64,000 nucleotides of DNA from Pseudomonas viridiflava (GCF_001642795.1 NZ_LKEH01000026.1:142682-206681), one strand, 5' to 3'. Shown: positions 28,297 to 37,100, numbered from the stretch's first letter. The notes: generated by a model not told the origin, from the letters alone. Translations and numbers: made by a program.

Positions 28297-29958
28297 ATGT
28301 CGATATTGCCCAAACGCATTGACCTGGAAATGACTCAGGCGCTACTGCGCATGGCCGTCATTGCCACTTCAACGCTGTACACGCTTATAGCGTACGCGCT
28401 GGATGAAATCTCCGAAGAGCGCATGTTCGTGATTCTGGGTTACTGCCTGGGTTTCGCCATCGTGACAATCGGCCTGATTGTGCGCATCGCCCAGCGGCCG
28501 GGGGCTTCCGGCAGGCGACGCCTGTTTGCGCTGGTCACTGACAATCTGGCAGGGATCGTCACCATCACCGTGGGCGGCGAAGCGCTGCTTCCGGTGTACT
28601 CGGTCATGCTGAGCATGACCGTCGGTTACGGCATGCGCTATGGGCGCAATTACCTGTTGCTGGCGACCGGTTTCTCGATGATTTCCCTGCTGATCATCAT
28701 TGCCCTGACACCCTTCCTGCGCGAACACCACGCCGTCGCGGTCATGATGATCCTGACCATGCTGGTGCTGCCGTTGTTCGTCTACTTTCTGCTCGGACGA
28801 CTGCACCTGGCCCTCAAGGAAACCGAAGAGGCCAACCAGGCCAAGTCACGGTTTCTGGCTCAGGCCAGTCACGATCTGCGACAACCGATTCACTCCATCA
28901 GCCTGTTCACCGCTTGCCTGCGCGACGCCAGCCTGGGTGACAACGAACGTCGACTGGTCGACAACATCGACCGCGCGCTGGGTTCGGTCGAGCAGTTGTT
29001 CCGCTCCTTGCTGGACATCTACACGCTCAATCGCGGCGAAGTCACGCCACGCCTGGAGACGGTGGATCTGGACGCATTGCTCAAGGGATTGGCGAGCCAG
29101 AACAGTGAGGCGGCCAGTTGGGCCGGTGTTCAGATTCGTGTGCGCAACAGCAAACACCACGTCCGTACCGACCCGGCGCTGCTGAGTACGCTGTTGCAGA
29201 ATCTGATTTCCAACACCTTCAAATACGCCCCCGGCAAACCGATACTCATCGGTTGTCGCAAGCGTAAGGGCAGGCTCGACATCGGCGTTTATGACCAGGG
29301 TCGCGGTATTTCCGCCGAGCACCTGCCCCATCTGTGCAACGAATTTTATCGCGTGCGGGAAAAGCGTGATCGGGATATCGAAGGTGTCGGGCTGGGCCTG
29401 AGCATTGTCAGTCGCATCGCCCGCCTCATGAAATTGAAGGTCAATATCCACTCGATTCCAGAGCGCGGTACGGTGGTCATGGTTGCAGGATTGCCCGTTG
29501 TCGCGGCCAGTCTGCCCGTCCAGACTTCCAACATCGACTGGAACAAGCGTCTGCTCGGCGGGCTGCGGGTCATGTTGATCGAGGACAATCAGAACGTGCT
29601 CCAGGCCACTGCCATGTTATTGGGCAAGTGGGGGTGTGAGGTCCAGACGTCTGTCAGCATTCACGACGCTCACGTTGACTGTGATCTGGTCATCACCGAC
29701 TTCGATCTGGACCGCAGTGCATCAGGCGCTGACTGCATCGCCTACCTGAACCGGCTGCAAGGCCGGCGCATTCCCGCCATCGTGATCACCGGCCACGAAC
29801 TTCAACACGTCCGCCAGGCATTGAATGACCCGGACATTCCGGTGCTCTCGAAACCAGTCCGCCCCGCCGAACTTCGCTCGCTGTTGCTAAGCTTCAAGGT
29901 GGGCTCTGCGTCATCGTCGGGAGGGCAAAGTGACGAATCTGTTTCGGTGCTTCAATAA
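28297..29958 (+). CDS. Hybrid sensor histidine kinase with C-terminal receiver
   Basis: Membrane sensor kinase, 553 aa. Six or so membrane segments occupy residues 15-168 with almost no periplasmic loops, so the signal may be membrane-borne. The H-box is ASHDLRQPIHSISLF with His192 (the HDLRQP subtype), the ATPase domain shows QNLISNTFKYAP (N box), DQGRGIS and GVGLGLSIV (G boxes), and a receiver domain from about 423 ends with phosphoacceptor Asp468. No HPt domain is present, so phosphotransfer to the partner regulator is likely direct. ATG at 28297, 5 nt after the regulator stop. Its stop overlaps the end of the opposing lipoprotein gene by 7 nt. Confidence 0.87.
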   Translation: MSILPKRIDLEMTQALLRMAVIATSTLYTLIAYALDEISEERMFVILGYCLGFAIVTIGLIVRIAQRPGASGRRRLFALVTDNLAGIVTITVGGEALLPVYSVMLSMTVGYGMRYGRNYLLLATGFSMISLLIIIALTPFLREHHAVAVMMILTMLVLPLFVYFLLGRLHLALKETEEANQAKSRFLAQASHDLRQPIHSISLFTACLRDASLGDNERRLVDNIDRALGSVEQLFRSLLDIYTLNRGEVTPRLETVDLDALLKGLASQNSEAASWAGVQIRVRNSKHHVRTDPALLSTLLQNLISNTFKYAPGKPILIGCRKRKGRLDIGVYDQGRGISAEHLPHLCNEFYRVREKRDRDIEGVGLGLSIVSRIARLMKLKVNIHSIPERGTVVMVAGLPVVAASLPVQTSNIDWNKRLLGGLRVMLIEDNQNVLQATAMLLGKWGCEVQTSVSIHDAHVDCDLVITDFDLDRSASGADCIAYLNRLQGRRIPAIVITGHELQHVRQALNDPDIPVLSKPVRPAELRSLLLSFKVGSASSSGGQSDESVSVLQ

Positions 29959-30452
29959 GTTCTGAAGGCACGTACGATGTCACCTCTGAACTCGATATAA
30001 AGACGAGTGATCTTCACTTTTTGACCTGGCGCACTGGCACCTGAAAGTGAGCCCGCGTCATCCATGATCTCTTGCGCATCTCCCACCTTGTTCTGGCTCG
30101 TAATGATTGCACTTGCAGAGTCACCGGCCCCGTATCGGCTCGTGTACTTGTAAGCCATATTGGTCAGCTTGCCCAATTGCGACTCACCACGATCGTAAAG
30201 CCATTCCGAAGAATCATTGCCCAAATTGTCACTTACGCTTGTGGGCGCGCCAAACTTCTCACGGATCTGTTGTTTGGACGACTTGTTGACAACGATATTG
30301 CTTTTAATAAACTCGGGCGCATATTTGGCTTCCCCCGTTAAAGAGTCCAGCCCGCCAAATGGAGTGCCACCGCCGGTTGAACAGGCCGTCAGTGCCGTCA
30401 TTATCAATCCTGCGGCTCCCCATCCTCTTGCCACTCGGCCAAACACACCCAT
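29952..30452 (-). CDS. BamE/SmpA-like lipoprotein
   Basis: A 166-residue predicted lipoprotein: signal ending in an LTAC lipobox (ALTACSTGG), then a BamE-like fold region NIVVNKSSKQQIREKFGAPTSVS ... SSEWLYDRGE and a C-terminal VKITRLYIEFRGDIVRAF. The NK..Q..FG.P pattern is that of the SmpA/BamE domain, though the protein is too different to call BamE itself, which sits elsewhere. ATG 30452 is chosen because GGAGAG lies 7 nt upstream; a GTG at 30467 overlaps that site. The gene is convergent with, and overlaps, the kinase gene by 7 nt. Confidence 0.72.
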   Translation of the reverse strand: MGVFGRVARGWGAAGLIMTALTACSTGGGTPFGGLDSLTGEAKYAPEFIKSNIVVNKSSKQQIREKFGAPTSVSDNLGNDSSEWLYDRGESQLGKLTNMAYKYTSRYGAGDSASAIITSQNKVGDAQEIMDDAGSLSGASAPGQKVKITRLYIEFRGDIVRAFRTY

Positions 30453-30520
30453 GCCAGCGCTCTCCACTATCAGCCTATCGTTAAAGGTCTATCGAAAATC
30501 CGGCACGACACGTCTCTCAA

Positions 30521-30540
30521 GGCCGCTGTAACCAGCGGCC
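30521..30540 (-). terminator. Hairpin between fadL-like gene and lipoprotein gene
   Basis: GGCCGCTG-TAAC-CAGCGGCC is a perfect 8-bp GC-rich stem with a 4-nt loop, about 115 nt past the stop of the FadL-like gene when read on the minus strand, where it is followed by TTGAG. A plausible terminator, though the U run is short. Confidence 0.5.
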
Positions 30541-30615
30541 CTGAAGATGGATGTGCGTAGAAGATTCGATATCAGCTAGTTGAGTAGGTTAAGGCGCTCA
30601 ACCGAGGCAGGGCTA

Positions 30616-30631
30616 TAGTGCAGATGTACTA
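30616..30631. promoter_or_regulatory. Palindrome downstream of fadL-like gene (twin of 32097-32112)
   Basis: TAGTGCAGATGTACTA, within CTATAGTGCAGATGTACTA, differs at only two positions from the perfect palindrome at 32097-32112 on the other side of the FadL-like gene. Its TetR-operator-like shape and pairing suggest protein binding. See the finding on paired palindromes. Confidence 0.45.
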
Positions 30632-30654
30632 GTCAGCGCTTCAAACTGAAAGAG

Positions 30655-31923
30655 CTAGAAACGATACGTCGCGCCAATACCGAGAAAACTTGCACTGTTT
30701 TCATAGCGGGCGCTGTAACTGGCCAATGCGTTGGAGCGGCTGACATTCACGCTTTCTTCCTTGAGCCAGGAATAGGCAACGTCGAGGGTCAGGTCTTTGG
30801 TCAGGTCGTAGGCTGCGCCCACGCTGTATATCGTGCGATCGCCTGTCGGCGTGCGTGGCGAGCGGTTGGTGTTGCTGGTCGGCGATTGATCGAAGCGGAT
30901 GCCGGTTCGCAGAAGCCATTGGGCATTGAGGCGATAGGACGTACCCAGCGCATAAGCCCAGGTGTCGTGCCAGTCCAGACCGCCCGCAACGGCATTCGAC
31001 AGCGATGACGCCAGCACACCACCGACCGCAGGGCTGATGCTTTGCGTGCTGAAGTCCAGGTCCTTCATACGACTCCATCGGGTCCAGGTCGCCCCCGCGT
31101 AAAGCTTCCAGGCATCGCTCAGGTCTTGCGTGACCGACAGATCCACGGACTCCGGCGTGTCCAGTTGCAACGAGCAGTCATAGCGATTGCTCCTCAGCAC
31201 CTGGGGTGGTGTTCCGGCTCCGGTGGCTACGTTGGTGTGACAATCAAGGTCGTAGCGCACCCGCGAATGGTAGGTCATGCCTGCCCGGGTGGTGTCCGTC
31301 AGGCTGGCCAGAATGCCGACATTGAAGCCCAGGGCTACATCGTCGCCCTTGACCTTCACGTTGGTGTCCGGGATGGCAGGGTTGAGCGTCAGGTCGGACT
31401 CCAGCTCGCCTGCCAGCCGGTTGATGGTCGGTCCGAAGCCAATGGAAACTCGGTCATTGAAGGCGTAACTGACCGTGGGTTGCAGCGTGATCACCCGAGC
31501 GTCGCTTCTGCTGGCAAACGCACGCCCCTGAAAGCCCGACTCGTAATCGGTCGCCAGACCGAACGGCGCGTAAACCCCCATTCCGAATGCCCATTGTTCA
31601 TTCGGCTTGTAGGTATAAAACCCGAAAGGAATGGCCTTGAATGGGACCATGTCGCCCTTGTTCGTACCGGTGGAACGGCCGCCTGGGTTACTGATGTCGG
31701 AGGACGCGTCGATGAAGGTGACGCCGCCAGTGATCTGCTGCCCCTGCAACCGCGCCATGCCCGCCGGGTTTCCATACACCGTACTGGCGTCATCGGCCGA
31801 GGAAGCACGCCCGGCGAATGCCGTTCCCATGCCGCTGATACTCTGTTCGTTGAGTCCGAAGCCGCCCGCGCAAAGCTGGGTCGAAACCACGGCAAAGGTA
31901 AAGCCCAACGTGATTTTTTGCAT
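30655..31923 (-). CDS. FadL/OmpP1/TodX-family outer-membrane hydrocarbon transporter
   Basis: Outer-membrane beta-barrel of 422 aa for uptake of long-chain fatty acids or other hydrophobics. After a signal peptide (about 1-19, cleavage after QLCAG or nearby) the mature protein begins GFGLNEQSISGMGTAFAGRASSADDASTVYGNPAGMARL, the FadL hatch sequence with the NPAG motif. The C-terminus ends in an aromatic (ATYRF), the Bam recognition signal. About 420 residues is normal for the family. It is monocistronic with an unusual palindrome on each side. Substrate cannot be fixed. Confidence 0.9.
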   Translation of the reverse strand: MQKITLGFTFAVVSTQLCAGGFGLNEQSISGMGTAFAGRASSADDASTVYGNPAGMARLQGQQITGGVTFIDASSDISNPGGRSTGTNKGDMVPFKAIPFGFYTYKPNEQWAFGMGVYAPFGLATDYESGFQGRAFASRSDARVITLQPTVSYAFNDRVSIGFGPTINRLAGELESDLTLNPAIPDTNVKVKGDDVALGFNVGILASLTDTTRAGMTYHSRVRYDLDCHTNVATGAGTPPQVLRSNRYDCSLQLDTPESVDLSVTQDLSDAWKLYAGATWTRWSRMKDLDFSTQSISPAVGGVLASSLSNAVAGGLDWHDTWAYALGTSYRLNAQWLLRTGIRFDQSPTSNTNRSPRTPTGDRTIYSVGAAYDLTKDLTLDVAYSWLKEESVNVSRSNALASYSARYENSASFLGIGATYRF

Positions 31924-32291
31924 GGATCTCGCTACTCGTGGCAGGTCACTGTTCGATAAGGGTCATCAGACGTGAAGACATGTACGCGACGGAGCGTTTC
32001 AGGACCTGAAAGGCCGTGGGCATGCGCGCGGCAGACAGGCCTGCATCGACTCAATGGGCAATCGAGGAGCCTATCAGCGAGTTAAAACACGCTCTATAGT
32101 ACAGGTGTACTAATGGCTCTTTGCCGCAGCATGAGTGCGTTGTTTTCTGATCGGCAGCCTTGTTAGTGCATGCAACTGCGAACGCTTATTGACGCCAATG
32201 CTCTGCCGTTAAAGGGCCTGCTGTCATATTCCAGGAATATTTCATGTAACCCCTGATCAGGTGTGGCAGGATCAGCAGCGGCGAAAGTGTG
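31924..32291. other. Intergenic region upstream of fadL-like and GAF genes
   Basis: A 368-bp divergent gap between the FadL-like gene (minus) and the GAF gene (plus). Apart from the palindrome at 32097-32112 no gene or repeat is visible. The TACTATAG on the minus strand inside the palindrome could be a -10 element, so a bound protein would occlude the promoter. Confidence 0.5.
32097..32112. promoter_or_regulatory. Perfect 16-bp palindrome upstream of fadL-like gene
   Basis: TAGTACAGGTGTACTA has perfect 6-bp arms (TAGTAC/GTACTA) around a 4-bp centre, about 174 nt before the FadL-like ATG. Such TetR-type operators commonly control lipid uptake genes in pseudomonads, but the sequence is not the known PsrA motif and no TetR gene is in the window. 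Confidence 0.6.
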
Positions 32292-32879
32292 ATGCAGTTC
32301 AAAGACTGCCTGACGCTTTGCCAGCTTCTCAATGACCAGGTCGGGGCATCACCATTGAACACCACATTGACTTCCGCAGAACTGGCCGTCATCAGTGAAA
32401 TCGAAACCACCTCAAGCTTGTTGAGACTGGTCACCCGACTCACCGGGCTCAGATTCGCCGCAATCGCCAAAGTGACCGACAGCAGCTGGACCGCATGTGC
32501 TGTATATGACGAACTCAATTTCGGGCTGGATGCCGGTCATGAGCTCAAACTGGAAAACACGTTCTGCAACGAACTGAGATTGAATCGCCAGCCGATCGTG
32601 ATCAACGAAGTCGCGACCGATCCTGAATACGCCCAGCACTTCATTCCGGCAAAATTCGGTTTTCAGAGTTATTTCTCGCTGCCGATCATTTTTCCGACCG
32701 GTGATTTCTTCGGCACGCTGTGCGGCCTTGATCCCCTGCCAAAAAAGCTCGACGACGAACAGCTTCTGGAAACCCTCAAAGTGTTCTGCACGCTGATCGC
32801 CAACACGCTGTACGCGCACCAGCAGCTCACTGAGCTGCAAGGCCAGATCGCCCTGCTTTCCGAGCCGACTGAAGTTTAA
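32292..32879 (+). CDS. Stand-alone GAF-domain protein
   Basis: A 195-residue soluble protein that is essentially one GAF domain (about 35-185): a first helix and strand (SSLLRLVTRLTGLRFAAIAKVT), the FGLDAGHELKLENTFCNELRLNRQPIVI segment and the closing SYFSLPIIFPTGDFFGTLCGLDP. This resembles the sensor part of phytochrome-like kinases, but no output domain follows and the stop is followed by a terminator, so it is a free-standing sensor or adaptor. One cysteine (in TFCNEL) could attach a chromophore, but that is speculative. Start ATG 32292 or GTG 32289. Confidence 0.75.
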   Translation: MQFKDCLTLCQLLNDQVGASPLNTTLTSAELAVISEIETTSSLLRLVTRLTGLRFAAIAKVTDSSWTACAVYDELNFGLDAGHELKLENTFCNELRLNRQPIVINEVATDPEYAQHFIPAKFGFQSYFSLPIIFPTGDFFGTLCGLDPLPKKLDDEQLLETLKVFCTLIANTLYAHQQLTELQGQIALLSEPTEV

Positions 32880-32937
32880 GTACGCGCTTTCGCCATCACA
32901 CTGATCGCGCACGATTATCGACCCTGCAGAACCAAAG

Positions 32938-32960
32938 AGCCCGGTATGAACCGGGCTTTT
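32938..32960 (+). terminator. Rho-independent terminator after GAF gene
   Basis: AGCCCGGT-ATGA-ACCGGGCT followed by TTT: a perfect 8-bp stem, 4-nt loop and short U run, 58 nt after the GAF stop. Confidence 0.8.
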
Positions 32961-33108
32961 CACAAGCATTCGAGACTAAAAAGCGAAAACCTGGTGGAGG
33001 GACTCAGTCAGCGTGACTACTCAACTCGACTCTCTTATATTCCGGTCGGCTACGCTGGCTGAATGTTGAACGCTATCAACAACGTGTCAGGCTGAAAGAT
33101 TGATCGAG

Positions 33109-33435
33109 TCAGGATTTATCCGACTCTTCATTGTCATCACTGCCACCCGATGCCTGTCCTCCCTTTCTGCCTGCTTCAGCTGCACGATCCGGGTCGTTGG
33201 CAAAATTGCCACCCGATGCCTGCCCGCCTTTTTTGCCGGCTTCGGATGCACGCTCAGGATCGTTGGCGAAGTTGCCACCTGACGCCTGACCACCCTTTTT
33301 TCCTGCTTCGGACGCCCTTTCCGGGTCATTGGCGAAATTGCCGCCTGACGCCTGACCACCCTATTTTCCTGCTTCGGATGCCCGTTCCGGGTCGTTGGCG
33401 AAATTGCCGGGATTGTTTTCCCCAGTGTTAGCCAT
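33109..33435 (-). pseudogene. KGG-repeat general stress protein, interrupted by an amber codon
   Basis: Minus-strand frame from ATG 33435 (GGAGG at 33445-33449, 9 nt upstream) to stop 33109-33111, 109 codons. It encodes four tandem 22-residue repeats of the form GNFANDPERASEAGKKGGQASG, the KGG (YciG/con-10-like) stress protein family, plus an acidic tail. Codon 25 (33361-33363) is TAG where the other repeats have AAG, AAA or AAG, so the protein stops after 24 residues. The rest of the frame is intact, pointing to a recent single A-to-T change, a sequencing error, or amber read-through. No restart codon with a ribosome-binding site follows. Confidence 0.85.
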
Positions 33436-33715
33436 TGTCGTTGTCCTCCGTTATCGGCCGACCGCTTGAGTGCTGTCGTAAGCAATAGAAAGCGCCTTCG
33501 GGGCAGTCGATCCGGAAATCTGAAGGCTGAACGACGAATGGCAAATTCGTTCAATCCCGTTCAGGTTGATCCAGACTGCCCGGCTTTAAAGGGGTGAAGC
33601 CTTATTCAGAGCAGACGGGACAGGTTTTTTAGCGCGTTGAAGTTCTTGTGTGGGGCTATAGATAAAAATGGTGCGCTGATAAAGTGAACTTCGTGATGTC
33701 ATATAGTCATCACCC

Positions 33716-35560
33716 ATGTACCCCTCCGAGATACTCATGAACGCTTGCGCCCCTATCCCGTTTAACGAAACGCAACGTCTGTTGCGTATAGCGGAGCTGT
33801 GCGTGCTCGAGAACACGGCGGACGATGTCTTCGATGAAATCGTGGAAATGACCGCCAATTTCTTCGACGCCCCCATCGCGCTGATCTCCATCGTCGATGA
33901 GCATCGACAATGGTTCCGCGCCCGGGTTGGTCTGCAGGCCCAGGAAACCCCTCGCGACGTTTCGTTCTGCGCCTACACGATCCTGGCCGATGAGCCGTTC
34001 GAGGTGACCGACGCGACGCTCGATGAGCGGTTCATGGATAACAACCTGGTCACCGGACACCCCGGCATTCGCTACTACGCAGGGGCGCCGCTGATCACTG
34101 ATGACGGCATCGCGCTGGGCAGTCTGTGCGTGATCGACACCAGCCCCCGTGCGCCGATGAGCGAAAAGCAGGCGAACATGCTCAAGCGATTCGCCTCTTT
34201 GGTGATGAAACGCATCGTCGGGCTGAGAATGAGCTGCTTCATCGACCAGCCTACCGGCCTGTATAACCGCTCGCGCCTGCAGGAAGACATCACCCAGACG
34301 CTGAGTTCGAAGCAGAACTATCGGCTGGTCGCTGCGGACATGATCACCCCCGAGTTTCTCAACGACATCGTCAAGGCGCTGGGTTACAGCTATTCACAGG
34401 ACCTGGTGATGGCGATCAAAGACCGTCTGCAGCGTCTTTTGCCGCACGACTGCTCGCTCTACAAGGTCAGCCCGACACGCTTTGGTTTTCTGCTGCCTGA
34501 AGAAGATGCTACTGAAAACAGGTTCCGCGCGATCCTCAAGGACTTCGAAACGCCGGTGCAGTGTCGCGGCATTCCCGTGCAGATGCAGGTCGGCCTTGGC
34601 GTAGTGGCGCTGGACAACGCCGCCAGCACCGAGCAGGACTGGATGCGCCTGGTGATCAGCGCTGCTGACAACGCCCGTGACCGCAATGTCGGCTGGGCCA
34701 TGTATGAACCCCATTCCGATGCCGCTCAGCAGCGTGCCTTCAAGCTGCTCAGCTCGCTGACCAACGCCGTGCACTCACACGACCAGTTGCGTCTGGTCTA
34801 TCAGCCGCGCATCGACCTGAAGACCGGCCATTGCACCTCGGTTGAAGCCCTGCTGCGCTGGAATCACCCGACACTGGGGCCGATCGGTCCGGCGGAGTTC
34901 GTGCCGCTGGCGGAAAAGACCGCGCTCATGCGCCCGTTGAGCCTGTGGGTGCTCAGAAACGCAATCGAGCAGGCAGCCCACTGGCAGCGCCAGGGTTTCG
35001 ATTTCCGCATCGCGATCAACGTGACGCCGGAAGACCTTACCGGCCCGGCATTCACCGACACCATGATCGGCCTGCTGCGTGAACACGACATCCACCCGAC
35101 CCGCTTCGAACTCGAGTTCACTGAAGGCGCGCTGATGCAGAATCCCGCCGAGGTCCGCAGTCAGCTCGAACGTATGCGTGAAATGGGCATGGATGTCGCG
35201 ATTGACGATTTCGGCACCGGCTACAGCAACTGGAATTACCTGCGTCAGTTGCCGGCCACCACCGTCAAGCTCGACCAGTCGCTGATTTGCAACCTGGTCT
35301 CGGACGAGACGGATCAACGTCTGGTGAAAGCGCTGATCGGTCTGGCGAAAAAACTCGGTTACTGCGTCGTTGCCGAAGGGATCGAAACCGATGAGATCCG
35401 CACATTGGTCAAACAATGGGGCTGCGACGAAGGTCAAGGCTACCTGATCGCAAAACCGCTTGAAGCCGACATGATGGTGAACTGGCTCAGCCCCACGCAA
35501 CGCCTGCAAAGTGTTGCCGAAGCAACACTTGCGGCTGCCACCCGCGATAAACGGTTATAA
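33716..35560 (+). CDS. GAF-(degenerate GGDEF)-EAL cyclic di-GMP phosphodiesterase
   Basis: Soluble 614-residue protein. Residues 25-165 form a GAF domain (FDAPIALISIVDEHRQWFRARVG); 176-335 a GGDEF domain whose active site is SPTRF (252-256), so no cyclase activity; 345-600 an EAL domain with Glu377 in SVEALLRW, Asn in INVTPEDL, FTEG, DDFGTGYSN, VKLDQS, AEGIET and GQGYLIAKPL, so the catalytic set looks complete. It should degrade c-di-GMP, with the dead GGDEF domain perhaps sensing GTP. Start uncertain: ATG 33716 or in-frame ATG 33737, neither with a strong ribosome-binding site. Confidence 0.88.
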   Translation: MYPSEILMNACAPIPFNETQRLLRIAELCVLENTADDVFDEIVEMTANFFDAPIALISIVDEHRQWFRARVGLQAQETPRDVSFCAYTILADEPFEVTDATLDERFMDNNLVTGHPGIRYYAGAPLITDDGIALGSLCVIDTSPRAPMSEKQANMLKRFASLVMKRIVGLRMSCFIDQPTGLYNRSRLQEDITQTLSSKQNYRLVAADMITPEFLNDIVKALGYSYSQDLVMAIKDRLQRLLPHDCSLYKVSPTRFGFLLPEEDATENRFRAILKDFETPVQCRGIPVQMQVGLGVVALDNAASTEQDWMRLVISAADNARDRNVGWAMYEPHSDAAQQRAFKLLSSLTNAVHSHDQLRLVYQPRIDLKTGHCTSVEALLRWNHPTLGPIGPAEFVPLAEKTALMRPLSLWVLRNAIEQAAHWQRQGFDFRIAINVTPEDLTGPAFTDTMIGLLREHDIHPTRFELEFTEGALMQNPAEVRSQLERMREMGMDVAIDDFGTGYSNWNYLRQLPATTVKLDQSLICNLVSDETDQRLVKALIGLAKKLGYCVVAEGIETDEIRTLVKQWGCDEGQGYLIAKPLEADMMVNWLSPTQRLQSVAEATLAAATRDKRL

Positions 35561-35651
35561 CCTTAGAACACATCTTCATAACCGCTCATAACCAAAGCCG
35601 CTATGCTGCCCGCCACTTTTTGCCTGATACGTTTGCTTGACAGGGTTGGAT

Positions 35652-36437
35652 ATGGAAGCGGGTGGTTTAGGGTTTGTAGTAGCAGGACTGGTGGTGGGCT
35701 TCATCGTGGGCATGACCGGCGTCGGGGGCGGTTCGCTGATGACGCCTATCCTGCTGTGGTTCGGTATCAATCCGGCGACCGCGGTGGGCACTGACTTGTT
35801 GTACGCCGCGATCACCAAATCCGGGGGCGTGCTGGTTCATCGCAAGAACGACAACATCGACTGGAAAATCACGGGGCTGCTGACACTGGGCAGCGTGCCT
35901 GCGGTGTTGCTGACGCTGTGGTTCCTGAGCACCCTGCATACCGCACCCGACGCCCTGAACGCCATCATCAAACAGGCGCTGGGTTTCGTGTTGCTGTTGA
36001 CCGCCCTCGCCGTTCTGTTCAAGAAAAAACTGCTGGCCTTCGCCCACGGGCGTGGCGACGGGCATTCCTTTTTCAAGGGCACCAGCCTGACGGTGCTCAC
36101 CGTGGTGACAGGCCTGATTCTTGGCACCATGGTTGCGCTGACGTCGATTGGTGCAGGTGCCCTCGGTACGGTGGCGCTGTTCATTCTTTACCCGTTGCTG
36201 CCGACCCGCCGTCTCGTGGGAACCGAAATCGCCCACGCGGTGCCCCTCACCCTGGTTGCAGGCCTGGGCCATGCCAGCATGGGCAACATGAACTGGGAAC
36301 TGCTGGGCTGGCTGCTGATGGGCTCGCTGCCAGGCATCTATTTCGGCAGCCACATGGCCGGACGCGTTTCTGATGACCTGTTGCGTCCTTTCCTGGCGAT
36401 CATGCTGGGCATGATCGGTTTCAAGCTGGCGTTCTGA
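35652..36437 (+). CDS. TSUP-family sulfite exporter/permease
   Basis: Inner-membrane protein of 261 aa with about eight membrane segments of the TauE/SafE (TSUP) family, which move sulfite, sulfoacetate or other organosulfur anions. The two family motifs are GMTGVGGGSLMTPILLWFGINPATAVGTDLLYAAITK in the first half and LTSIGAGALGTVALFILYP with VGTEIAHAVPLTL in the second. ATG 35652 is preferred to TTG 35637. Monocistronic; substrate unknown. Confidence 0.87.
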   Translation: MEAGGLGFVVAGLVVGFIVGMTGVGGGSLMTPILLWFGINPATAVGTDLLYAAITKSGGVLVHRKNDNIDWKITGLLTLGSVPAVLLTLWFLSTLHTAPDALNAIIKQALGFVLLLTALAVLFKKKLLAFAHGRGDGHSFFKGTSLTVLTVVTGLILGTMVALTSIGAGALGTVALFILYPLLPTRRLVGTEIAHAVPLTLVAGLGHASMGNMNWELLGWLLMGSLPGIYFGSHMAGRVSDDLLRPFLAIMLGMIGFKLAF

Positions 36438-36649
36438 CCGACGTCAAGCTGTCACATCCATGCGTCAGGCTCGCCCTGCAAACACGCTTTGAGTGCTGTG
36501 TAACGCAACACATTGCGCTGCACAGGCACATTGGTCGGGATTTGTATTTTTTTGTAGCTCAACGCCGTTTTTCGGCGCAGGATTTTGCCGGTCTGCTTTC
36601 GCGCCGGTGCTCGGCACAGACTCATCCTTGCTGACTGGAGATGCCACTA

Positions 36650-36865
36650 ATGCTTATCCGAATTGAAGAAGGTGTTTACGGGGCCCACTGGGTCGTGAAG
36701 CTGGACGATTACCCGGTGACTTGCCGGAGCTGGCAGGAAGCCAAGGAATTTGCTGACCGCATGAAATCCAGAATCGACGCTCCTCACTCTCTTCCGCTGT
36801 CCGCACGACATGCCGTATCCGAAAGAAGCGCACCTGAACGACGCTCGAGGGCGATGGCACGCTGA
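36650..36865 (+). CDS. Small conserved hypothetical protein
   Basis: A 71-residue soluble protein beginning MLIRIEEGVYGAHWVVKLDD and containing CRSWQEAKEFADRMKSRID, then a basic, serine-rich tail. I do not recognise the family; similar short proteins appear in other pseudomonads. GGAG just upstream favours ATG 36650 over ATG 36641. A strong terminator follows at 36915, which supports a real transcript. Confidence 0.6.
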   Translation: MLIRIEEGVYGAHWVVKLDDYPVTCRSWQEAKEFADRMKSRIDAPHSLPLSARHAVSERSAPERRSRAMAR

Positions 36866-36914
36866 GCTGTTGCTGCCTTTGTTTCCTGTAACATTTATCC
36901 TTGTAACAACTGAA

Positions 36915-36942
36915 ACGCCGCTGCCCTGACAGCGGCGTTTTG
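36915..36942 (+). terminator. Rho-independent terminator
   Basis: ACGCCGCTG-CCCTGA-CAGCGGCGT followed by TTT: a 9-bp perfect GC-rich stem 50 nt after the small gene. Confidence 0.85.
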
Positions 36943-37071
36943 CCATCCATCTTTTGCTGAATATGCACCTGAATAAAAACTGAAATTCATTCTCGTTTCG
37001 GTGACATCTATTTCACATCTTCTTCACGTCAGGCTGGGTAAATTGAACCCACTCCTTTGATGAATCCCATT

Positions 37072-37100
37072 TGGCCCACCCTGTTGTGGGCCATTTTTTT
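37072..37100 (+). terminator. Rho-independent terminator (second in tandem)
   Basis: TGGCCCAC-CCTGTT-GTGGGCCA followed by seven T: a perfect 8-bp stem and a strong U tract. It lies 130 nt beyond another terminator with no annotated gene between, so it may end a small RNA (see findings). Confidence 0.85.

Noticed and set aside
33087..33554. A 155-residue open frame on the minus strand overlapping the KGG region
   Set aside because: It is a shifted frame of the repeat DNA; it gives Arg/Lys/Thr-rich text without family features, whereas the alternative frame encodes recognisable KGG repeats.
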